Assembly (NCBI GenBank): GCA_026988445.1
Contig: JALSLF010000050.1
Location: 1 to 26,110 of the forward strand
Length of the DNA stretch: 26,110 bases
Origin: Bacteroidales bacterium
Lineage (GTDB): Bacteria; Bacteroidota; Bacteroidia; Bacteroidales; NBLH01
Direction of reading: 5' to 3'
The notes beneath the pieces were generated by a model that saw nothing but the letters and a program-made list of their open reading frames with translations, ran no database searches and was not told the origin of the DNA. The position numbers and the translations under genes are program-made. Shown here one piece after another: positions 8,549 to 15,748 of the stretch. How positions within the stretch are numbered: position 1 is the first letter of the stretch; every line of letters starts with the position of its first letter.

Positions 8549-10328
8549 AATGGATATAAATTAGGTAGATAATGCTTACGGATACTATTAAATGTAAAAA
8601 CCATAACGGTAAGCCTACTTTTAAAAAATCATTAAACTTATAGCTGCCGGTACTGTAAACCATTATATTTGTTAAATAACCCACAGGGGTTATATAGTTA
8701 GCAGAAGCTCCGTAAGCAACTATTAACACAAAAGGAATTACGCTTGTTAAGCTACCTTGACTTATTAAATTGTTTGCAATTGTATATGCAATGGGAAAAA
8801 TTATGGATACAGCTGTAATATTTGTCATAAAAGAAGCAATTAGGCTGCTTAGAATAAACAGTGCTGCCAATAAAATAATAATTCCGGAGGGTTGAAAAAT
8901 AAAGATTAAATAGTGAGCAATAATATCAGCTAATCCACTGTTTATTAGTGCTTTTCCTAACGCAAGTGACATGGCTGCTATACCTAATAAATTCAAATTC
9001 AAAGAATTTTTTAAATCGTTTAAATCAGCTATTTTAAAAATTAATATAAAAACCAAAACAGCCATTAAGCCTTTAAATAGAGCTATGATTTTTAAAGCAG
9101 ACAAAATTATTACTATAGCAAGCCCTACTAGCAATACAACTCTTTGCCAAGTTCTGTAAAATTTATTTTCTTTTAGTTTATTTATTAGATAAAAATCATT
9201 AATTCCGTCAATTCTTGTATAAAATCCTTTATTTGCATACAAAAGTAAAACGTCTCCGGCACGTAAAATAATATCTCCAATTTTACCGGACAAACGTTCA
9301 CCATTTCTGTGAACTGCAACTATAACCGCATCAAACCTACTTCTGAAATTACTCAGTTTAATTCGGTTTGCTTGTAAACTAGAGTTTGGAGAAACTACCA
9401 CTTCAACTATTTCAATAGTTTCTTTATCTGATAATTGATTTCCTAAGGGTAATTCCAAACCTTTAAATTCATCAATTAAACTAATCACTTCTTTTGTATC
9501 ACCGGCAAAAATCAATTTATCACCTGAGTATATTATATTTTTAGGGCTTACAGATATATGATAATTATTGCGTATAATTTCTACCAGAAATAAGCCTTTT
9601 AAGTTCCTTAATCCAATTTCTTTAACAGTTTTACCATGCAATGGTGAATTTTCAGCAACAAATACTTCTACTAAATACTCTCTTTTGTTTTTTCCGAAAA
9701 ATTTTACAGGTGAAGGTCTATTGGGTAGAAGTTTTACTCCAACAGTTAATAGGTAGATTATTCCAAAAAGTATCATTGGAACACCTACATAGCTAAATTC
9801 AAAAATTCCCATTGAAGGATGACCGGTTTCTATCAACATTCCGTTCAGCAATAAATTTGTTGATGTTCCTATTAAGGTAGCAGAGCCTCCAAGAATAGCT
9901 GCGTACGATAAGGGGATTAATAATTTAGATTGATTAACATTGTTCTTTGTTGACCAAGAACTGATATAAGGCATCAGCATGGCAACCAATGGTGCATTAT
10001 TAAAAAATGAAGAAAATGAAGAGACAAAAAATAAAAGACGAGCTAGAAATCCTTTTTCTGTAGTACTATTTTTAAAAAGTGGATTAAAAATCAATTCAAT
10101 TAGTCCTGATTTATGTATTACATTACCAATGATAATTAGTAGTAAAATAATTGCTATTTGCTCATTTGCAAAACCCTGCAATATTTCTTTAGATGAAATT
10201 ATACCGCACAAACCAAGTATTGTTATACTTATGGCATAAATTACAATTGTTCTTTGATGTCCCGCAAACAAAGAAATAATCATATATATTACTACAAGGA
10301 GTGTTATAACTACCTGAAAATATTCCAT
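8547..10328 (-). CDS. SLC13/DASS-type permease with two internal TrkA-C (RCK_C) domains
   Basis: The 593-residue membrane protein has hydrophobic segments over about residues 5-200 and 395-590, split by a soluble central region. The first membrane half contains ATLIGTSTNLLLNG (150-163) and the second SFMTNITAVSIIFPIA. These match the paired substrate and Na+ binding hairpins (SNT-like motifs) of the divalent anion:sodium symporter group. The soluble part holds two TrkA-C-like domains, at about 215-288 (EVFVAENSPLHGKTVKEIGL) and 305-375 (EVVVSPNSSLQANRIKL); such domains usually sense a ligand. Known relatives move sulfate, dicarboxylates or similar anions; the substrate here cannot be told. 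It lies 47 bases downstream of the DUF4296 lipoprotein gene on the same strand with no clear promoter between, so co-transcription is possible. Confidence 0.88.
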   Translation of the reverse strand: MEYFQVVITLLVVIYMIISLFAGHQRTIVIYAISITILGLCGIISSKEILQGFANEQIAIILLLIIIGNVIHKSGLIELIFNPLFKNSTTEKGFLARLLFFVSSFSSFFNNAPLVAMLMPYISSWSTKNNVNQSKLLIPLSYAAILGGSATLIGTSTNLLLNGMLIETGHPSMGIFEFSYVGVPMILFGIIYLLTVGVKLLPNRPSPVKFFGKNKREYLVEVFVAENSPLHGKTVKEIGLRNLKGLFLVEIIRNNYHISVSPKNIIYSGDKLIFAGDTKEVISLIDEFKGLELPLGNQLSDKETIEIVEVVVSPNSSLQANRIKLSNFRSRFDAVIVAVHRNGERLSGKIGDIILRAGDVLLLYANKGFYTRIDGINDFYLINKLKENKFYRTWQRVVLLVGLAIVIILSALKIIALFKGLMAVLVFILIFKIADLNDLKNSLNLNLLGIAAMSLALGKALINSGLADIIAHYLIFIFQPSGIIILLAALFILSSLIASFMTNITAVSIIFPIAYTIANNLISQGSLTSVIPFVLIVAYGASANYITPVGYLTNIMVYSTGSYKFNDFLKVGLPLWFLHLIVSVSIIYLIYIH

Positions 10329-10375
10329 AAGTATTAAATGCTTAATTTATGGTTGCTAAGAAAAAGAGTTTCAGA

Positions 10376-11239
10376 TTAGTTCTGTTTAAGAATTTTAACT
10401 GATTCTTTTTTTTTGTTTTTTAGCGGAACCGTAATTTTATTTTTTTTTAAAATACGTAAAAGTGAAATATTACGAATTTCAAGATGTTTACTTTTTGTTC
10501 CGGGGCGATGGTCTGTCATTTTACAAACAATCCGGTCAGGAGTTTTGTTTTTATGGGTAACTGCTTTGAGCGTATATTTGTGCCATTTTTCATCTTTTAC
10601 AAAAGATTTATTTTGAAAAGTATTATGTGAACCATCTTTGTAATATAGATAAATAAGCATTGTGAGTCCTTGCGTACTATCGTCTTTATAGATAAGGTAT
10701 TTTGCCGAAAGTACATACTCTGCTTGAACAGGAGCAAGTTTGCGTTCAAATTTTATAGTGTTTAGTTTCCCATCTTCGGGTAAACTCCAACTACGCTTTA
10801 ATGTCCATAATTGGGTTTCTTTTTTATCATTGATAAGTTTATCTTGTTCCTTTAATTCTGCTAGAACAATTGCAGGAATATTAAAAATACTCTTTTTAAT
10901 CTTAAATTGAGCCGATTTTTGTTTTAAATTGGCAATTACCTTATTATACATTTGCTGAAATTCTTCTGTATTTTTTCCATAATACTGCAAACTTTTGTCA
11001 AATGTTGCTCTATTAATGTGGTGTTTGACAAAAATATAATTGTAATAAGATTTTGTTGAGTCTTTTAATTTCCTATCGTACAAGCCCTTTTCTGTTAAAA
11101 CAGCATCTGCAATATGTACTTCGGTAAGTATTTCTATAAATTCATCTTTGGGAATAATACCCTCAGGCGCATCTCCTGAATTACAAGCAATGCTAATTAT
11201 TGAAAATACGGATAAAATAAGCAATACAATTTTTTTCAA
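10376..11239 (-). CDS. DUF4296-type lipoprotein of unknown function
   Basis: The 287-residue protein starts with a lipoprotein signal, MKKIVLLILSVFSIISIAC, with Cys19 as the lipidation site. The mature N-terminus continues as PEGIIPKDEFIEILTEVHIADAVL, then YYNYIFVKHHINRATFDKSLQYYGKNTEEFQQMYNKV. This is the pattern of the DUF4296 domain, a small helical domain of Bacteroidota lipoproteins. Residues 145-265 form a second, beta-rich part (SWSLPEDGKLNTIKFERKL, KYLIYKDDSTQGLTMLIYLYY) that I do not recognise. The C-terminus is strongly basic. The role is unknown. It would be processed by LspA, encoded later in this window. It precedes the permease gene and is divergent from folK. Confidence 0.8.
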   Translation of the reverse strand: MKKIVLLILSVFSIISIACNSGDAPEGIIPKDEFIEILTEVHIADAVLTEKGLYDRKLKDSTKSYYNYIFVKHHINRATFDKSLQYYGKNTEEFQQMYNKVIANLKQKSAQFKIKKSIFNIPAIVLAELKEQDKLINDKKETQLWTLKRSWSLPEDGKLNTIKFERKLAPVQAEYVLSAKYLIYKDDSTQGLTMLIYLYYKDGSHNTFQNKSFVKDEKWHKYTLKAVTHKNKTPDRIVCKMTDHRPGTKSKHLEIRNISLLRILKKNKITVPLKNKKKESVKILKQN

Positions 11240-11261
11240 AATATTAATTTTTAAAGAGCTT

Positions 11262-11269
11262 CAAAAATA
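11262..11269 (-). promoter_or_regulatory. Candidate -7 element for the DUF4296 gene
   Basis: On the minus strand the sequence reads TATTTTTG, matching TAnnTTTG, and ends 22 bases before the ATG at 11239. No good -33 TTG is seen at the right distance, so support is partial. Confidence 0.35.
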
Positions 11270-11354
11270 ATCAGTAAAAATGAATTATTTATTTATTTTT
11301 ATAAAAAAATAGCAAGATAATAAATAGTGCACTAAATATAGAAAGATATCTACA

Positions 11355-11852
11355 ATGAAACATAAAGTATATCTGTCCTTAGGAAGCAATTTAGGAAATA
11401 AAGCCGAAAATTTGCGTTTGACAAAGAATGAAATTGAATTGCAAATTGGTAGAATAATAAATACCGGTGGCATTTATGAAACAGAACCATGGGGTTTTGA
11501 AAATGAGCATTGGTTTTTAAATACGGTAATTGAAATTGAAACGGATTATAATGCGCTTGAAGTATTAAAAATATGCTTGCAAATAGAAGAGAACATGGGC
11601 AGAATAAGAGATGCATCTCAAAGCGGATATACTGCACGAATTATCGATATTGACCTTTTGTTTTTTGATAATGAAATTATTAATTTACCTGAGTTAAGCG
11701 TTCCGCACCCTCATATCCAAAGTAGAAATTTTGTACTGTATCCATTGGCTGAAATTGCAGAAAATTATATTCATCCCAAATTAAATATGCCCATAAAGGT
11801 ATTATTAGAAAAAAGTAAGGATGATACACAGATAAAAAAAATAAATCCTTAA
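11355..11852 (+). CDS. folK: 2-amino-4-hydroxy-6-hydroxymethyldihydropteridine pyrophosphokinase
   Basis: FolK transfers pyrophosphate from ATP to 6-hydroxymethyl-dihydropterin in folate synthesis in the cytoplasm. The 165-residue protein is full length. It starts with VYLSLGSNLGNK (residues 5-16), then YETEPWGFENEHWFLN (41-56). The metal-binding pair Asp98 and Asp100 lies in ARIIDIDLLFFD, and the C-terminal HPHIQSRNFVLYPLAEIA block at 118-135 matches the family. The usual GPRxLDLD signature is relaxed here to YTARIIDID, keeping the Arg and both Asp residues. It is a single gene: divergent from the DUF4296 gene and followed by ahcY, which has its own promoter. Confidence 0.95.
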   Translation: MKHKVYLSLGSNLGNKAENLRLTKNEIELQIGRIINTGGIYETEPWGFENEHWFLNTVIEIETDYNALEVLKICLQIEENMGRIRDASQSGYTARIIDIDLLFFDNEIINLPELSVPHPHIQSRNFVLYPLAEIAENYIHPKLNMPIKVLLEKSKDDTQIKKINP

Positions 11853-11878
11853 AAATTGTTAATTTATCAAATAATACA

Positions 11879-11907
11879 TTGCCATACCTTATTTATTTAT
11901 ATTTTTG
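11879..11907 (+). promoter_or_regulatory. Promoter of ahcY
   Basis: TTG (11879-11881) is followed after 18 bases by TATTTTTG (11900-11907), a match to the Bacteroidota promoter pattern, ending 35 bases before the ATG. I looked for a SAH riboswitch in the short leader and saw none. Confidence 0.65.
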
Positions 11908-11942
11908 CATACTTTATTTAGAATCAATAAAAATTATAAAAA

Positions 11943-13361
11943 ATGGCAGAAACTTTAACAGAAAGCCTTCCTTATAAAGTTGCAGATTTGAATCTTGCAG
12001 AATGGGGAAGAAAAGAAATTGAATTAGCAGAACATGAAATGCCCGGATTGATGGCATTACGAAAAAAATATGGTAAAGAAAAACCTTTAAAAGGTGCAAA
12101 AATTACCGGTTCATTACATATGACTATTCAGACAGCCGTATTAATTGAAACCTTAAAAGAGCTTGGTGCCGATGTGCGATGGGCTAGTTGTAACATTTTT
12201 TCTACTCAAGACCATGCTGCTGCAGCTATTGCTAAAGCAGGAATTCCGGTTTATGCATGGAAAGGTGAAACACTTGAAGAATATTGGTGGTGCACAGAGC
12301 AAGCACTAACTTGGCCTGATGGCAGCGGTCCAGATTTAATTGTTGATGATGGCGGTGATGCTTCAATGATGGTTTTAGTGGGTTACGATGCCGAAAAAAA
12401 TCCTGAGATTCTTGATGAAAATGTTAAACAAGAAGACGAACGTGAACTTTTAAAACGTTTAAAAATCACCTTATCAAAAAATCCGGGGAAATGGGCAAAT
12501 GCAGTTAAAAAATTACGAGGTGTTTCAGAAGAAACTACAACCGGAGTACATCGTTTATATCAGCTAAAAGAACAAGGTAAACTATTGTTCCCTGCTATTA
12601 ATGTAAACGATTCGGTGACCAAATCTAAATTTGATAATCTTTACGGGTGTAGAGAATCATTAGCCGATGGAATTAAAAGAGCTACTGATATTATGCTTGC
12701 CGGTAAGGTAGTTGTAGTTTGCGGATACGGTGATGTAGGTAAAGGTTCTGCAAAATCGATGAAGGGTTATGGTTCACGAGTACTCGTTACTGAAATTGAC
12801 CCTATTTGTGCACTACAGGCTACTATGGAAGGTTTTAAAGTTACTACCGTAGAAGATGCCTTGCCCGAAGGTGATATCTATGTTACCACAACCGGAAATA
12901 AAGATGTGATTACTATTGAGCACATGGCAAAAATGAAAGATAAATCCATAGTTTGTAACATCGGACATTTTGACAATGAAATTCAGGTTGAAGAACTTGA
13001 AAATTATCCCGGAATTAAAAAAATTAATATTAAACCACAAGTTGATCAATATGTTTTCCCCGACGGGCATTCAATAATTTTACTTTCCGAAGGAAGATTA
13101 GTGAATTTGGGAAATGCAACCGGACACCCATCATTTGTGATGAGTAACTCGTTTACAAACCAAACCTTGGCACAAATAGAGCTTTGGAAAAATAATTACG
13201 AAATTGATGTTTATCGTTTACCAAAACATCTTGACGAGGAAGTTGCACGCTTGCATTTAGAACATGTGGGTGCAAAACTCACTGTTTTATCTGATGAGCA
13301 AGCAGAATACTTAGGTGTACCCAAAAATGGTCCCTACAAGGCAGACCATTACAGATATTAA
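11943..13361 (+). CDS. ahcY: Adenosylhomocysteinase (SAH hydrolase)
   Basis: AhcY reversibly splits S-adenosylhomocysteine to adenosine and homocysteine with bound NAD+, removing the product inhibitor of methyltransferases. The 472-residue protein is complete. It has GSLHMTIQTAVLIETL (57-72), SCNIFSTQDHAAAAIA (82-97), the VDDGGDAS block, and ETTTGVHRLYQL. NVNDSVTKSKFDNLYGCRESL carries the conserved catalytic Lys and Asp. The NAD-binding loop is CGYGDVGKGSA from residue 260. The C-terminus ends in YKADHYRY, the conserved tail that reaches into the neighbouring subunit of the tetramer. The ATG is well supported by the promoter just upstream, and a textbook terminator follows, so it is a one-gene unit. 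Confidence 0.98.
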   Translation: MAETLTESLPYKVADLNLAEWGRKEIELAEHEMPGLMALRKKYGKEKPLKGAKITGSLHMTIQTAVLIETLKELGADVRWASCNIFSTQDHAAAAIAKAGIPVYAWKGETLEEYWWCTEQALTWPDGSGPDLIVDDGGDASMMVLVGYDAEKNPEILDENVKQEDERELLKRLKITLSKNPGKWANAVKKLRGVSEETTTGVHRLYQLKEQGKLLFPAINVNDSVTKSKFDNLYGCRESLADGIKRATDIMLAGKVVVVCGYGDVGKGSAKSMKGYGSRVLVTEIDPICALQATMEGFKVTTVEDALPEGDIYVTTTGNKDVITIEHMAKMKDKSIVCNIGHFDNEIQVEELENYPGIKKINIKPQVDQYVFPDGHSIILLSEGRLVNLGNATGHPSFVMSNSFTNQTLAQIELWKNNYEIDVYRLPKHLDEEVARLHLEHVGAKLTVLSDEQAEYLGVPKNGPYKADHYRY

Positions 13362-13380
13362 AATTATATGATAGTATTTT

Positions 13381-13412
13381 AAACTCCTGTTGTTTCAACA
13401 GGAGTTTTTTTG
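13381..13412 (+). terminator. Rho-independent terminator of ahcY
   Basis: Twelve-base arms AAACTCCTGTTG (13381-13392) and CAACAGGAGTTT (13396-13407) pair perfectly around a TTT loop and run into a T-tract. It starts 20 bases after the ahcY stop. Confidence 0.95.
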
Positions 13413-13479
13413 TGAAACTATATGAAATATCAAAGATTTTATTAATTTAGCTTAGAATCTTTATTGTAAAATAAAATAT

Positions 13480-14037
13480 TTGAAAGACGAACGAGTTATA
13501 TTAGGTATTGACCCCGGAACTGCGATTATGGGCTATGGATTGATTTCTGCCGCAGGAAAAAATCCGGAAATGATTGCTATGGGTGTGCTCGATTTACGAA
13601 AATTTTCAAACCATTATTTAAAATTACAAAAAATATTTGCACGAACCCTACAATTAATTGAAGAATATAAGCCGGATGAGTTAGCCATTGAAGCACCTTT
13701 CTTCGGTAAAAATGTTCAATCTATGTTGAAACTTGGAAGGGCGCAAGGTGTTGCTATGGCTGCCGGATTATATCGAGATATACCCATTTTTGAATATGCT
13801 CCCCGAAAAATAAAAATTGCCATAACCGGCAACGGTAATGCTTCAAAAGAACAAATTGCCGCCATATTGAAATCAATGTTTGCTTTAAAAGAACTGCCGG
13901 CTCAACTTGATGCAACCGATGGCTTGGCTGCTGCCGTTTGTCATTTCTATCAAAATAATGCACTATCACAAGGTAAATCTTTTAAAAGCTGGAAAGATTT
14001 TATCAATAAAAACCCCGGAAGATTAAATAAAAAGTAA
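13480..14037 (+). CDS. ruvC: Holliday junction endonuclease RuvC
   Basis: RuvC cuts four-way DNA junctions as a dimer with the RuvAB motor. The 185-residue protein shows VILGIDPGTAIMGYG with Asp11, LAIEAPFFGKNVQS with Glu71, GRAQGVAMAA, YAPRKIKIAITGNGNASKEQI, and LDATDGLAAAVCHF with Asp144 and Asp147. All four acidic catalytic residues are therefore in place. The start is a TTG at 13480; the coding match to the family begins within six codons of it and no in-frame ATG lies nearby, so TTG is the likely true start. The C-terminal tail (residues 160-185, Lys-rich) extends past the catalytic core. It lies between the ahcY terminator and the accessory ATPase gene. Confidence 0.95.
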   Translation: MKDERVILGIDPGTAIMGYGLISAAGKNPEMIAMGVLDLRKFSNHYLKLQKIFARTLQLIEEYKPDELAIEAPFFGKNVQSMLKLGRAQGVAMAAGLYRDIPIFEYAPRKIKIAITGNGNASKEQIAAILKSMFALKELPAQLDATDGLAAAVCHFYQNNALSQGKSFKSWKDFINKNPGRLNKK

Positions 14038-14104
14038 GTAAGACCACAAAACGACCGACTTTTTTAATGTATCTTAATTGCTGTAAATCAATATAATAAT
14101 GTAG

Positions 14105-14247
14105 TAATACGATAATTCCGAAAGTGTAATTTATAAATTATCGGGTTGATTAATAAATCTTATTGTTTATTAATCGTTTTAATTAATAAATTAATTTAAT
14201 ATATTAATGGTTAAAATATAATATTTAATTATATAATAATCGTATTA
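14105..14247. repeat. Cluster of nested inverted repeats upstream of the ATPase gene
   Basis: Within the 278-base gap between ruvC and the ATPase gene, TAATACGAT (14105-14113) is mirrored by ATCGTATTA (14239-14247). Inside lies GATTAATAAA (14148-14157), facing TTTATTAATC (14166-14175) over an 8-base loop. The left 34-bp palindrome (14110-14143) is nested here too. The stretch is very AT-rich, so chance pairing is a real risk for the shorter arms. Confidence 0.5.
14110..14143. repeat. 34-bp palindromic repeat, left copy
   Basis: The element opens with CGATAATT and closes with the exact reverse complement AATTATCG. It matches the copy at 15598-15631 at 29 of 34 positions by direct comparison, in the same orientation. 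The two copies bracket the ATPase gene. Confidence 0.6.
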
Positions 14248-14262
14248 TTTGTAAGTTTAAAT

Positions 14263-14293
14263 TTTGAAATAACCCAAAATTTTATTATATTTG
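14263..14293 (+). promoter_or_regulatory. Promoter of the DUF4143-type ATPase gene
   Basis: TTTG (14263-14266), a 19-base spacer and TATATTTG (14286-14293) give an ideal Bacteroidota promoter, 22 bases before the ATG at 14316. Confidence 0.75.
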
Positions 14294-14315
14294 CTTTGAG
14301 TAAAAGAATAGCAAA

Positions 14316-15575
14316 ATGGAATATAAAATACATCGAAAGTTGTTTAATGAGGTAGAAAAGCATCTATCGCAAAAAGAAATCACCATTATCAGCGGATTAA
14401 GACAAACCGGCAAATCAACACTTTTACGTAAATTAAAAACAAAACTTGAAAATGACCGTCAAAATACCATTTTCTTAAATTTTGATTTTGACGGAGATAA
14501 AAAATTTTTACAAACACAAGAAGCCCTTGTTAATAAACTCAAATTTGAGTTTGGTGATAAAAAAGTTTATGTTTTTATCGATGAAATCCAAAGAAGAGAA
14601 AATGCCGGTTTATATCTTAAAGGTATTTATGATTTGAATTTGCCTTATAAATTTATAGTCTCAGGTTCGGGAAGCATTGAACTGAAAGAAAAAATTACCG
14701 AATCTTTGCTTGGAAGAAAACGTGTTTTTGAGCTTTTACCGGTTAGTTTCAGCGAATTTGTAAATTATAAAACCCATTACAAATATACCGACCGTCTTTC
14801 GGATTTTTTTGACTATGAGCCTGAAAAAACCGATTTATATCTTATTGAATATCTTAACTATGGTGGTTTTCCACGAATTGTTACCGAAACATCAAAGCAA
14901 GAAAAAATTCAATTAATTAATGAAATTTACAATAGTTATATTGACCGAGATTTGGTGAGTTTATTAAATATTAACAACCCTGCTTTATTTAAAAATATTT
15001 TCAGAATGCTTGCAGCAATGTCCGGACGTTTATTAAATTATTCAGAACTTGCATCTGATGCACAAACATCTGTACAAACGCTTAAAAACTATTTATACTT
15101 TGCCGAAAAAACCTATTCTTTAAAAATTATTAATCCTTATTTTAATAATTTGATTAAAGAAATTAAAAAATCATCATCGCCTTATTTTAACGACATTGGA
15201 ATGATGAATTATGCAGCCGGAAAGTTTGGAAATTTGGCAAATGAACAAGATTTAGGTTTTGTTTTTCAAAACTTTATTTTTAATGAATTAAGAAATAAAA
15301 TTCAAGGAAATACAGAAATAAAATTTTGGCGTACCAGCGATAAAGCAGAGGTAGATTTTATCATCGATAAGGTAACAGAAACCATTCCGATAGAAATAAA
15401 ATTTAAACATTTAAAAAAAGATACGGTACCCCGTTCGTTACGAAGCTATATTCAAAAATACAAACCCAAAATTGCTTTTATCGTAAACTTATCTTTATCT
15501 AAAAAAATAAAAATTGATAATACAACTATTCAATTTATTCCATACACAAAATTTATTAGTGAAAATTTATTTTAG
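14316..15575 (+). CDS. AAA ATPase with DUF4143 nuclease-like C-terminal domain
   Basis: The 419-residue protein has a Walker A motif GLRQTGKST (residues 27-35), a Walker B VYVFIDE ending in Asp89-Glu90, and the sensor-like FIVSGSGSIEL, followed by LLGRKRVFELLPVSFSEFV. This is the AAA_14 pattern. A winged-helix-like middle part follows (SELASDAQTSVQTLKNYLYF). The C-terminus has FWRTSDKAEVDFIID and IPIEIKFKH, in which Asp347, Glu360 and Lys362 form a PD-(D/E)xK-like arrangement typical of DUF4143. Members are common accessory genes in bacteria and archaea, and their role is not settled. No partner gene is adjacent: it is a single gene with its own strong promoter, between two palindromic repeats, in a gap between ruvC and pepA. 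Confidence 0.9.
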   Translation: MEYKIHRKLFNEVEKHLSQKEITIISGLRQTGKSTLLRKLKTKLENDRQNTIFLNFDFDGDKKFLQTQEALVNKLKFEFGDKKVYVFIDEIQRRENAGLYLKGIYDLNLPYKFIVSGSGSIELKEKITESLLGRKRVFELLPVSFSEFVNYKTHYKYTDRLSDFFDYEPEKTDLYLIEYLNYGGFPRIVTETSKQEKIQLINEIYNSYIDRDLVSLLNINNPALFKNIFRMLAAMSGRLLNYSELASDAQTSVQTLKNYLYFAEKTYSLKIINPYFNNLIKEIKKSSSPYFNDIGMMNYAAGKFGNLANEQDLGFVFQNFIFNELRNKIQGNTEIKFWRTSDKAEVDFIIDKVTETIPIEIKFKHLKKDTVPRSLRSYIQKYKPKIAFIVNLSLSKKIKIDNTTIQFIPYTKFISENLF

Positions 15576-15597
15576 AAATAAAAAATTATGAATAAAC

Positions 15598-15631
15598 CGA
15601 TAATTAATAAAGTAGAATTTATAAATTATCG
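15598..15631. repeat. 34-bp palindromic repeat, right copy
   Basis: It starts 22 bases after the ATPase stop, opens with CGATAATT and ends with AATTATCG. It agrees with the left copy except at five positions near the middle. The inner part of both copies contains the self-complementary AATTTATAAATT. The 173-base gap to pepA holds nothing else clear. Confidence 0.6.
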
Positions 15632-15748
15632 TCTTAAGTATATTAATTGTTGATTTTTAAGAAATTACAATAATTTGTATTTTAATATCTAACAATTCAC
15701 TAATATTTATTAATTTCGCTGATTATTATATATTTAAAAATAAACATC

